In this document: one piece after another, positions 1 through 5,812 of the stretch | Layout of the letters: every line of letters begins with the position of its first letter | Position numbering within the stretch: position 1 is the first letter of the stretch | Assembly (NCBI GenBank): GCA_003343685.1 | Contig: QAKS01000056.1 | Coordinates: 1-6,277 of the forward strand | Length of the DNA: 6,277 nucleotides | Direction: 5' to 3' | Source of the DNA: Clostridiales bacterium | Lineage (GTDB): Bacteria > Bacillota > Clostridia > Christensenellales > Christensenellaceae | Translations under genes and position numbers: made by a program | The notes under the pieces: model-generated | Told to the model about the DNA's origin: nothing | What the model saw: the letters and a program-made list of their open reading frames with translations, nothing else | Database searches by the model: none

Positions 1-86
1 CGGTTCAGCGAGATATAAAAAATAAGAGAAGGAAGCTAAGAGCCGCGCGGAAGACGGCGGTGAAACAAGCGGGAAAACAGAGGTGA
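1..86 (+). other. Possible 3' end of an upstream gene, or untranslated leader before motA
   Basis: This purine-rich stretch precedes motA. One frame (codons from position 3) stays open from the window edge to a TGA at 84-86. It would encode about 27 strongly basic residues, and its stop would lie inside the motA Shine-Dalgarno site, as happens at other junctions here. A second frame ends earlier, at TAA 16-18, after the residues RFSEI. In clostridial motility operons the gene before motA is often flbD, a small protein, so either frame could be its tail. Too little is visible to identify the protein, and I cannot choose between the frames. No convincing promoter was seen. Confidence 0.3.
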
Positions 87-96
87 AGCAGCTTTG
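80..96 (+). promoter_or_regulatory. Ribosome binding site and TTG start of motA
   Basis: GAGGTGA at 80-86 matches the anti-Shine-Dalgarno sequence and lies 7 nt before TTG at 94-96. The motA frame has a TGA at 61-63 with no ATG or GTG after it. The first internal methionine of the protein is residue 62, beyond two membrane helices. TTG is therefore the only start that gives a full-length MotA. Confidence 0.8.
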
Positions 97-915
97 CAGA
101 TAACAGTAATCGGCGGATTGATATTCGGATTCGTTTGTATCATCATCAGTATATTGTTGAATGGGGATATTGGCGGATTTATTGATCCCGCATCAATTTT
201 TATCGTCGTTGGCGGCGTCATTGCGTCTACGCTGGTGGCATATCCCATCAGCGACGTAAAACGCATTCCCAAGCTGATGAAGATGGCGATGTCCAAGACG
301 GATATTGACGTATATAAGGATATAGACAAGATTGTGGAACTGTCGGAAACTGCCAGAAAGGAAGGACTGCTGGCGCTGGAAAACAGCACGGAGGGGATGG
401 ACGACCCCTTTTTGAAAAACGGGGTCATGCTGATTTTGGACGGCTCCGATCCGGAGCTGGTGAAAAACGTGATGGAGACGGAGCTGAGCTTTATGGCAGA
501 CAGGCACTCCAACGGTGTGGCAATCCTGAACTTTATGTCGTCTGCTTCGCCTGCCTTTGGCATGATCGGTACGCTGATCGGCCTGATCAACATGCTGGCG
601 ACGCTGAGCGAGATGGACACGCTGGGGGCTTCCATGGCAGTCGCGCTGGTCACGACCTTTTACGGCTGTGTACTGGCAAATTTGATATTTACACCGCTGG
701 CGAGACAACTTAGTCTGAAAAGCGAGCAGGAGCAGCTCAGGAAGAGCATTATTATAGAAGGCATTCTGTCGATTCAGGACGGAGAAAACCCGCGGGTGAT
801 CAGGGACAAGCTGATGGCCTTTGTATCAAGATCGTCCGCAGCTACGCAGAAAAAGGCGGGAAGGAAACAGAATCCGCTGCCGGAGGGAAATGAAGGCGGG
901 GAGGCGAACGGCTGA
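94..915 (+). CDS. motA: Flagellar motor stator protein MotA
   Basis: MotA is the four-helix membrane subunit of the stator. With MotB it conducts ions across the cytoplasmic membrane and turns the rotor by pushing on FliG. The 273 residues match the usual family length. Predicted membrane helices lie near residues 3-23, 32-50, 146-168 and 178-200. The large cytoplasmic loop between helices 2 and 3 carries ARKEGLLALE (87-96). Its R88 and E96 correspond to the E. coli MotA charged residues that interact with FliG (R90 and E98). P153 in SPAFGMIGTLIGLI and P201 in PLARQL match the two conserved prolines near the channel. The C-terminal tail (about 245-273) is polar and variable. The TGA stop shares its last base with the motB ATG (TGATG). 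Sequence alone does not settle whether the stator uses H+ or Na+. Confidence 0.96.
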   Translation: MQITVIGGLIFGFVCIIISILLNGDIGGFIDPASIFIVVGGVIASTLVAYPISDVKRIPKLMKMAMSKTDIDVYKDIDKIVELSETARKEGLLALENSTEGMDDPFLKNGVMLILDGSDPELVKNVMETELSFMADRHSNGVAILNFMSSASPAFGMIGTLIGLINMLATLSEMDTLGASMAVALVTTFYGCVLANLIFTPLARQLSLKSEQEQLRKSIIIEGILSIQDGENPRVIRDKLMAFVSRSSAATQKKAGRKQNPLPEGNEGGEANG

Positions 916-1733
916 TGGCAGGAAGACGGCAAAAAAAGGATACGGGCGCGGGCGCGAACTGGATGGACACCTACGGCGATCTGGTGACGCTGCTTTTGAC
1001 CTTTTTCGTACTCCTCTATGCCTTTTCCAGCGTAGACGCAGTCAAATGGGAAAAACTGGTGGAGGTTTTTACGGGAAGCCCGCCGGCGGCAATTATGGAG
1101 CCGGTCGATCCGTCGATGCCCATTGAGGGCCTGTCGATTGACGATGTGATTCCTTCGGTATATATGACAAAAATACAGGAGGACGTGACGGAGGAGAACG
1201 AGGACGTCTCCGAGGCAAAGGAGGGGGACATCCTTGTGACGAAGAGCATGATGGAACTAACTCAGGAGCTGGAGGGATATGTAGAGGAGAACAGTCTGTC
1301 GGGCGCCATACTGGTGGAGGAGAAGGCGGATATCGTCTATGTAACGATGCAGGAGGGTACGCTGTTCGACTCGGGCCATGCCGAGATCAAGAAGGAGGGT
1401 CAGAAATATCTGGCTGAAATCGGCAATATCATCAAGGCGCACATGCAGAACGACGAGGTAAGAATGATCAACGCCGTGGGCCATACGGATACCAATCCCA
1501 TACATACCGCCCAGTTTAAGGACAACTTGGAACTGTCCAACGAGCGGGCGGCCAATACGATTCGGTTTATCAGCCAGACCTGCGGGATTGAGGAGAGGAT
1601 ATTCACGGCATGGGGACGGAGCGAATGGGACCCCATTGCCGACAACGGCACAGAGGAAGGGCGCGCGAAGAACAGGCGCGTACAGCTCAGAATTGTAAGC
1701 ACGAATGCGGAAATAGGAGGGCTTTTTGAGTGA
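915..1733 (+). CDS. motB: Flagellar motor stator protein MotB (OmpA-like peptidoglycan-binding domain)
   Basis: MotB pairs with MotA and anchors the stator to peptidoglycan. A basic N-terminus (GRRQKK) is followed by a single membrane helix at about residues 20-39. The helix begins with the family signature WMDTYGDLVTLLLTFFVLLY, in which D22 is the ion-binding aspartate. A plug and linker region rich in E and D follows (about 45-135). The OmpA-like domain then spans about 140-262, with LFDSG at 150-154, GHTDT at 189-193, NLELSNERA at 204-212 and NRRVQLRI at 253-260. These include the aspartate and arginine positions that bind diaminopimelate in this family. The length of 272 residues is normal. 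The start is fixed by GGGGAGG at 898-904, 10 nt before ATG. The stop overlaps the fliL start by 4 nt (GTGA), so translation is probably coupled from motA through fliL. Confidence 0.96.
   Translation: MAGRRQKKDTGAGANWMDTYGDLVTLLLTFFVLLYAFSSVDAVKWEKLVEVFTGSPPAAIMEPVDPSMPIEGLSIDDVIPSVYMTKIQEDVTEENEDVSEAKEGDILVTKSMMELTQELEGYVEENSLSGAILVEEKADIVYVTMQEGTLFDSGHAEIKKEGQKYLAEIGNIIKAHMQNDEVRMINAVGHTDTNPIHTAQFKDNLELSNERAANTIRFISQTCGIEERIFTAWGRSEWDPIADNGTEEGRAKNRRVQLRIVSTNAEIGGLFE
1715..1732 (+). promoter_or_regulatory. Ribosome binding site and GTG start of fliL
   Basis: AGGAGG at 1715-1720 lies 9 nt before GTG at 1730-1732. This start gives the expected MKKK basic leader just ahead of the membrane helix. 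It overlaps the motB TGA in a GTGA junction. Confidence 0.8.
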
Positions 1734-2140
1734 AGAAAAAATTAATTATCATTATAGCTGTAGTGGTTGTTGTGGTGGCGGGCGGAATTTTCGCCTATAT
1801 GCAGCTTTTTTCGGGAAACAATGAGGAACCAGCAGAAGAACAGCTGACATATTTTGAGACAGGCGAATATCTTGTGACGAATCTGAAGGATGAAAACTCT
1901 CTGGTGAAGCTGACTGTCGTGCTGGGTATACCGAAGGATACAGACACAGCGGTGCTTACCGAGGGTATCGCGGCAATCAGGGATCGGGTCGTTTACGTGA
2001 TGAGAGGACATTCCAAAGAGGATTTTGCGGAGCAATCATCTATGGACGCGCTTTCACAGGAGCTTTGTCAGGCGATCAATGCAGAGCTGGGTGTGGACTA
2101 TGTGAAGCGGATATATTTCTATGATTTTGTTATACAGTAA
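1730..2140 (+). CDS. fliL: Flagellar basal body-associated protein FliL
   Basis: FliL is a single-pass membrane protein next to the stator units. In the family it supports stator recruitment and torque, especially for swarming. A short lysine-rich N-terminus (residues 2-4) is followed by one hydrophobic helix at about 5-26 that contains a run of six valines. After a short acidic linker comes the extracytoplasmic FliL domain, about 38-136. Typical traits are YFETGEYLVTNLKD near its start, LVKLTVVLGI at about 58-67, a helical stretch IAAIRDRVVYVMRG, and the ending IYFYDFVIQ. The length of 136 residues is short but normal for Firmicutes. Its position between motB and fliM is the standard order. 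The start is GTG, and the downstream gap of 33 nt to fliM is the largest between genes on this strand. Confidence 0.93.
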   Translation: MKKKLIIIIAVVVVVVAGGIFAYMQLFSGNNEEPAEEQLTYFETGEYLVTNLKDENSLVKLTVVLGIPKDTDTAVLTEGIAAIRDRVVYVMRGHSKEDFAEQSSMDALSQELCQAINAELGVDYVKRIYFYDFVIQ

Positions 2141-2160
2141 AGAGAAACAGTAAAGGCAGC

Positions 2161-2176
2161 AAGGGGAAGCAAATTG
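2161..2176 (+). promoter_or_regulatory. Ribosome binding site and TTG start of fliM
   Basis: AGGGGA at 2162-2167 is an imperfect Shine-Dalgarno site 6 nt before TTG at 2174-2176. The fliM frame read upstream contains no ATG, GTG or TTG back to the fliL TAA, which lies in the same frame. The conserved LSQSEIDALL peptide begins at residue 5, so TTG must be the start. Confidence 0.78.
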
Positions 2177-3175
2177 GCAGATATACTGAGTCAAAGCGAA
2201 ATAGATGCACTGCTGAACGCGCTGAGCTCCGGTGAGGACGTGGATATGGACAAACCGGGTGAAGAAGAAGGCAGGGGAACCGTCAGGGAATATGACTTCC
2301 GAACCGCAAACAAGTTCTATAAGGAACAGATGCGTACTTTGGACGTTATATTTGAGAATTTTGCGTTTCTGCTGGCAAACCGTCTGACAGGCCTGCTGCA
2401 CACGCTCTGTGAAATTGAGGTGTCGTCTATTGAGGAGCAGAAGTTCGGAGAATTTAACAACTCCATTGCAACACCCGCCATCCTGAGCATTGTGGAAATG
2501 GAGCCGCTGCAGGGATCTATGCTGATGGCGATTACCTCCACTGTTGCCTACGCTTTTGTCAGCAGGCTGTTCGGAGGGATAGCAGACTACGGCGAGGAAA
2601 GCAAGCAGTTTACGGAAATTGAGCTGAGTGTGCTGAACAACGTCCAGTACGAAATGATGCGGATGATGCGGGAATCATGGGGGAAAATAATCGAGGTAAA
2701 GCCAAAGATCGTCAAGACGGAGACGAGCACCCAGTTCACTCAGATCACCGACGTCAACGAGCCGTCGGCCATTGTGACCCTCAATGTGAAAATTGACGAA
2801 ATTGAAGGGATGATCACCCTGTGCATTCCCCATTACGCAATCCAGCCGGTGGCAAAGGAGCTGAACACGGTCAGCTGGACGATGGCGGATGTGGAGACAC
2901 AGGGACAGAAGCAGGCGAATAAGAAGCTGCTGGAGGAGCAGATTGACGAAACGGAAGTGACGCTGACAGCCGCGTTTAACGATACGGTTGCGGCGCTGGA
3001 GGATATTTTAAGCCTGAAGGTAGGAGACAGTATATTGCTGGATCACAATATCCGGGATTTTATCACCGTATATGTGGAAGGAAGACCCAAGTTTGAGGGT
3101 GTTGCCGGAGTGGCACAAAATAAATATGTTGTTCAGGTGGCAAACATTTTGAAGGAGAGAGAAGAGATTGAGTAA
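2174..3175 (+). CDS. fliM: Flagellar motor switch protein FliM
   Basis: FliM is the C-ring protein that receives the CheY-P signal and passes it to FliG to change rotation. Three parts are visible. The N-terminal peptide LSQSEIDALL (residues 5-14) is the CheY-P binding motif, followed by an acidic linker. The middle domain (about 38-232) opens with YDFRTANKFYKEQMRTL and adopts the CheC-like fold in this family. The C-terminal SpoA domain (about 258-330) contains LEDILSLKVGDSILLD and binds FliN/FliY. At 333 residues it has the usual length. The loop LFGGIADYG (132-140) differs from the common GGxG pattern associated with FliG contact: the fourth position is A136. The last 8 nt overlap the start of fliY, which suggests coupled production of the two switch proteins. 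Confidence 0.96.
   Translation: MADILSQSEIDALLNALSSGEDVDMDKPGEEEGRGTVREYDFRTANKFYKEQMRTLDVIFENFAFLLANRLTGLLHTLCEIEVSSIEEQKFGEFNNSIATPAILSIVEMEPLQGSMLMAITSTVAYAFVSRLFGGIADYGEESKQFTEIELSVLNNVQYEMMRMMRESWGKIIEVKPKIVKTETSTQFTQITDVNEPSAIVTLNVKIDEIEGMITLCIPHYAIQPVAKELNTVSWTMADVETQGQKQANKKLLEEQIDETEVTLTAAFNDTVAALEDILSLKVGDSILLDHNIRDFITVYVEGRPKFEGVAGVAQNKYVVQVANILKEREEIE
3152..3170 (+). promoter_or_regulatory. Ribosome binding site and TTG start of fliY, inside fliM
   Basis: AAGGAGA at 3152-3158 lies within the last codons of fliM, 9 nt before TTG at 3168-3170. The alternative, methionine 14 of the product, would remove the conserved LSQDQIEEML peptide, so the TTG start is preferred. Confidence 0.75.
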
Positions 3176-4436
3176 CGAGGTTTTATCACAGGATCAGATT
3201 GAGGAGATGCTCCGTGACGCGGGACATATTGAGGAAGCGACAGAATCCGCTCCCGCACTGTCAATAGACGATTATCTGACAACGGACGAGCAGGATATTC
3301 TGGGTGAAATGGGCAATATCTGTATGGGCGCGGCAGCTACGACCATGTTTACTTTGCTTACTCATCAGACAAATATTACAACGCCGCAGCTGTGCGTGCT
3401 TACGATAGAGCAGCTGAGCAAGGAATACCCCTATCCGCTTGTCGTTGTTGAGGTTCAGTATACGGAGGGCGTCGCGGGAAATAACCTGCTGATTCTGAAG
3501 CGGGAGGATGTGGCGCTGATTACGGACCTGCTGCTGGGCGGCGACGGGAAAATTGATTTGTCGACCGTGCAGATGGACGAGCTGCATTTAAGCGCCATAC
3601 AGGAGGTTATGAACCAGATGGTGGGATCCTCCGCTACGTCGCTTTCCGAAATGCTGAATAAAGTGGTCAACATCTCAACGCCTGTGGCGCGGGAGATGAC
3701 GATTAAGGATGAGCCGATTTCCGCCGCTTTTTCCAGCCCCGACGACAAGGTGGTAAAAATCAGTTTTACTATGGAAATTGAGGGCGTTCTGACCAGCGAA
3801 ATTATGCAGGTACTGCCCATTGCGTTTGCGAAAGAACTGGCAAGCGAGATATTGAAAAAGATGACGGGCAGCGAAGCGCCGCTGGAAAAAATCGAGGATA
3901 AAAAGCCGGAACCGCCACAGCAGAGCATGCCTGCGCCTGCCGCGGCGGCTCCCGTTTACTCCACAGCGCCGCCGGCTTATACGCCGGCTCCGGAGCAGGC
4001 AGCCTATGCCCCGCCACAGGCAGCTTATGCCCCGCCACAGGCGCCTTATGCGCCTGTGCAGCAGGTCTATGAGCCTGCCAGACCGAATAATCTGGTGGTC
4101 AATCATGGCGGAGTAGACGTGAAAACGGCGCAGTTCCCGAACTTTGACGACGCCGCCTACGGAGGAAACGTTCAGGGAGTCCCCGCCAATATTGGAATGA
4201 TCATGGACGTACCGATGAAGGTGACGGTTCAGCTTGGCAAAACCCATAAGAAGATTAAGGAAATACTCGATTTCAACACGGGCTCCGTAATTGTTTTGGA
4301 CAAGCTGGCGGGCGAGGAGGTGGATATTCTCGTCAACGGCAAGATTATCGGCAGGGGCGAGGTAGTCGTCATCGACGACAATTACGGCGTGCGCATTACG
4401 GAAATCAACGTGCCGCCGGCGGAAACACTGGTTTAG
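3168..4436 (+). CDS. fliY: Flagellar motor switch phosphatase FliY (CheC-like domain fused to FliN domain)
   Basis: FliY is the C-ring subunit of Gram-positive bacteria that both builds the switch and removes phosphate from CheY-P. The N-terminal peptide LSQDQIEEML (residues 6-15) resembles the CheY-P binding motif of FliM. The CheC-like domain (about 35-232) has two complete centres of the form D/S-x3-E-x2-N-x22-P. These are D43, E47, N50, P73 and S142, E146, N149, P172. A proline- and alanine-rich linker (about 238-310) contains three seven-residue repeats of the AAYAPPQ type. VKTAQFPNFDD (318-328) leads into the FliN/SpoA domain (about 343-418), which includes DVPMKVTVQLGKT and GEVVVIDDNYGVRI. 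At 422 residues it is slightly long for the family because of the linker. No separate fliN is present. The stop TAG is the first part of the cheB Shine-Dalgarno sequence. Confidence 0.95.
   Translation: MSNEVLSQDQIEEMLRDAGHIEEATESAPALSIDDYLTTDEQDILGEMGNICMGAAATTMFTLLTHQTNITTPQLCVLTIEQLSKEYPYPLVVVEVQYTEGVAGNNLLILKREDVALITDLLLGGDGKIDLSTVQMDELHLSAIQEVMNQMVGSSATSLSEMLNKVVNISTPVAREMTIKDEPISAAFSSPDDKVVKISFTMEIEGVLTSEIMQVLPIAFAKELASEILKKMTGSEAPLEKIEDKKPEPPQQSMPAPAAAAPVYSTAPPAYTPAPEQAAYAPPQAAYAPPQAPYAPVQQVYEPARPNNLVVNHGGVDVKTAQFPNFDDAAYGGNVQGVPANIGMIMDVPMKVTVQLGKTHKKIKEILDFNTGSVIVLDKLAGEEVDILVNGKIIGRGEVVVIDDNYGVRITEINVPPAETLV
3999..4061 (+). repeat. 21-bp tandem repeat in the FliY linker (three units)
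   Basis: Three in-frame units of 21 bp (3999-4019, 4020-4040, 4041-4061) encode AAYAPPQ, AAYAPPQ and APYAPVQ. Units 1 and 2 differ at only one base, and unit 3 is more diverged. Similar Y-x-P-A motifs continue on both sides (VYSTAPPAYTPAPEQ before, VYEPARP after). The array is a flexible spacer between the phosphatase and FliN domains. Near-identity of two units points to recent duplication. Confidence 0.85.
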
Positions 4437-4452
4437 GAGGGATTGTTCGATG
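4435..4452 (+). promoter_or_regulatory. Ribosome binding site of cheB fused to the fliY stop codon
   Basis: AGGAGGG at 4435-4441 shares its first two bases with the fliY TAG stop (4434-4436) and lies 8 nt before ATG at 4450-4452. A ribosome that ends fliY stops directly on this site, which favours coupled reinitiation. Confidence 0.8.
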
Positions 4453-5496
4453 GCTCAGAGGATTCGGGTTCTGGTTGTGGACGACTCGGTGTTTTTTCGT
4501 ACTGCCATATCGAAGGGACTGGAGTTACATCCCGATATTGAGGTAATCGGTACGGCGTCCAGCGCCTTTGAAGCGCGGGATAAGATCATGCAGATGAAGC
4601 CGGACGTTTTGACGCTGGACGTGGAAATGCCGAAAATCAACGGAATACAGCTTTTAAAGATGATGATGCCCCAGCGGCCCATGCCGGTGGTAGTGGTGAG
4701 CGCCGTAGACGGAATCGTATTTGAGGCGCTTCATGCCGGAGCGGTAGATTTTGTAGAGAAGCCGGGCAAGGGCGGGCCTGCTGCCATGAAGGCGTTTACC
4801 GAGGATCTGGCGGAAAAGGTAGTCATCGCATCAAAGGTAACGTTTGATAAAGAGGGGAAAAAGACCGTGCAGGGAAATACACCTGCGGGCGTTGTGCGCA
4901 GGATGGCAGCCGTGCCTGCGAAGGACAGACTCATTGCCATAGGCGCGTCGACCGGAGGGACGGAGGCAACCTCGGCAATTTTAAAAACGCTTCCGGCGTC
5001 GATGCCCGGCATTGTCATTACCCAGCATATGCCGCCGACCTTTACGAAGATGTATGCGCAGAGGCTGGACAGAGAATGCGCCCTGTCCGTCAAAGAGGCG
5101 GAGGACGGTGATCAGGTGGTTCAGGGGCACGCGTATGTGGCGCCGGGAGACAAGCAGATGCGCGTCATCAAAAAGAACGGCGTGTATACGATACGGTGCG
5201 AAGAGGGGCCCAAGGTCAGCGGGCATTGTCCCTCCGTCGACGTGCTGTTCAGTTCGGTCGCCCAGTTTGCCGATAGAAACACAGTGGGCGTTATCCTGAC
5301 AGGAATGGGCAAAGACGGAGCGAAGGGGCTGCTTGCCATGCGGGAAAAGGGCGCGTATACCATCGGGCAGGACGAGGCCTCCTGCGTGGTCTACGGGATG
5401 CCGATGGTCGCCTATAATATGAATGCGGTAGTACGTCAGTGCGGGCTGAGCGAGATACCGGATACGCTGATCAACTATCTGATGAGAGGGAAGTGA
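4450..5496 (+). CDS. cheB: Chemotaxis response regulator protein-glutamate methylesterase/deamidase CheB
   Basis: CheB removes methyl groups from receptor glutamates and deamidates receptor glutamines, giving adaptation in chemotaxis. CheA phosphorylates and activates it. The N-terminal receiver domain (about 4-122) has the acidic pair D11/D12, phospho-acceptor D57 in LTLDVEMPKINGIQLL, S84 at the Thr/Ser switch site and K104 in VEKPGK. A linker (about 125-158) leads to the methylesterase domain (about 159-345). The catalytic triad is S167 in GASTGG, H193 in TQHMP and D289 in LTGMGKDGAKG. VAPGD (230-234) and CPSVDVLFSSVA are further family motifs. At 348 residues it is a full-length, intact enzyme. 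After S84 the receiver reads VDGIVFEALHAGAVDF, shorter than the enterobacterial form in the beta4-alpha4 region. No cheR is visible. Placement directly after fliY is unusual, because cheY or fliO/P genes commonly follow there. Confidence 0.96.
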   Translation: MAQRIRVLVVDDSVFFRTAISKGLELHPDIEVIGTASSAFEARDKIMQMKPDVLTLDVEMPKINGIQLLKMMMPQRPMPVVVVSAVDGIVFEALHAGAVDFVEKPGKGGPAAMKAFTEDLAEKVVIASKVTFDKEGKKTVQGNTPAGVVRRMAAVPAKDRLIAIGASTGGTEATSAILKTLPASMPGIVITQHMPPTFTKMYAQRLDRECALSVKEAEDGDQVVQGHAYVAPGDKQMRVIKKNGVYTIRCEEGPKVSGHCPSVDVLFSSVAQFADRNTVGVILTGMGKDGAKGLLAMREKGAYTIGQDEASCVVYGMPMVAYNMNAVVRQCGLSEIPDTLINYLMRGK

Positions 5497-5509
5497 CGGG
5501 AGAAGAGCG

Positions 5510-5530
5510 TTAAAACCGAAGGCGTTTTAA
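5510..5530. terminator. Possible bidirectional terminator between convergent operons
   Basis: The inverted repeat TTAAAAC (5510-5516) and GTTTTAA (5524-5530) surrounds a 7-base loop. It lies 13 nt after the cheB stop and covers the last codons and TAA stop of the minus-strand gene. On both strands the 3' arm supplies a GTTTT run, so it could act as a short A/U stem-loop in either direction. The stem is weak, with a single G-C pair, and no separate T-tract follows. Location supports the call more than stability does. Confidence 0.35.
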
Positions 5531-5797
5531 GAAGTTCTCGTCCTGCTGGCTCACGAAGATGAGTATCTGGGCGACAGCCTCATACAGCGGACGCGGAATT
5601 GCGTCGCCGACGGACAGGCTGGCGAGAAGCTCGCTTAAATTGCTGTCCTCCACGATGGGAACGTCGTTTTCGGCGGCGGTTTTGACAATGTTTTGGGCGG
5701 TGACGCCCTGACCGGCAGCTACGACGATAGGAGCCTGATCCTTTGAGGGATCGTATTTCAGAGCGGCTGCCTTGGTTAATTTCTGTTTATCCTGCAT
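5510..5797 (-). CDS. FlhB-like cytoplasmic C-terminal domain protein (YlqH/FlhX type, EscU/YscU/HrcU family)
   Basis: This 95-residue protein corresponds to the cytoplasmic C-terminal part of FlhB alone, without the four membrane helices. In FlhB this part sets export specificity of the flagellar type III apparatus, in cooperation with FliK. ALKYDPSKDQAPIVVAAGQG (residues 12-31) matches the FlhB stretch just after the autocleavage loop. NIVKTAAENDVPIVEDSNLSELL (36-58) and VGDAIPRPLYEAVAQILIFV (63-82) are the usual closing motifs. Where FlhB has the self-cleaving NPTH, this protein has QKLT (5-8), so it cannot be cut in the FlhB way and resembles an already processed fragment. Relatives are B. 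subtilis YlqH and H. pylori FlhX, the latter known to substitute partly for the FlhB C-terminal piece. It follows the FliK-like gene by 12 nt. A role in flagellar export is inferred. Confidence 0.88.
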   Translation of the reverse strand: MQDKQKLTKAAALKYDPSKDQAPIVVAAGQGVTAQNIVKTAAENDVPIVEDSNLSELLASLSVGDAIPRPLYEAVAQILIFVSQQDENFLKRLRF

Positions 5798-5812
5798 TTG
5801 TGAAGTCTCCTA
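5795..5812 (-). promoter_or_regulatory. Ribosome binding site of the FlhB-like gene, fused to the upstream stop codon
   Basis: On the minus strand AGGAGA (5811-5806) overlaps the TAG stop of the FliK-like gene (5812-5810) and lies 8 nt before ATG (5797-5795). The layout repeats the stop-in-Shine-Dalgarno design of fliY-cheB and supports coupled translation of the pair. Confidence 0.75.

Noticed and set aside
1..93. Sigma-28 (FliA) or sigma-A promoter before motA
   Set aside because: I found no TAAA...GCCGATAA-like or TTGACA/TATAAT pair with proper spacing. The stretch is purine-rich, and motA is probably transcribed from further upstream.
36..653. Antisense open frame of 205 codons opposite motA
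   Set aside because: It mirrors the motA codons, its composition is serine- and isoleucine-rich as expected for a reversed membrane protein, and motA is clearly the conserved coding strand.
821..1126. Out-of-frame plus-strand open frame across the motA-motB junction
   Set aside because: It is arginine-rich, matches no family, and both overlapping genes are well supported in other frames.
3455..3928. Antisense open frame of 157 codons opposite the FliY phosphatase domain
   Set aside because: It is low-complexity serine-rich sequence with no ribosome binding site of note and lies entirely over conserved fliY codons.
3999..4061. Short direct repeats as a CRISPR array
   Set aside because: The units are adjacent with no spacers and encode an in-frame protein repeat.
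3675..4247. Antisense open frame of 190 codons opposite fliY, rich in arginine and with repeats
   Set aside because: The repeats are the reverse reading of the AAYAPPQ linker. No family motif is recognisable, and fliY is certain on the other strand.
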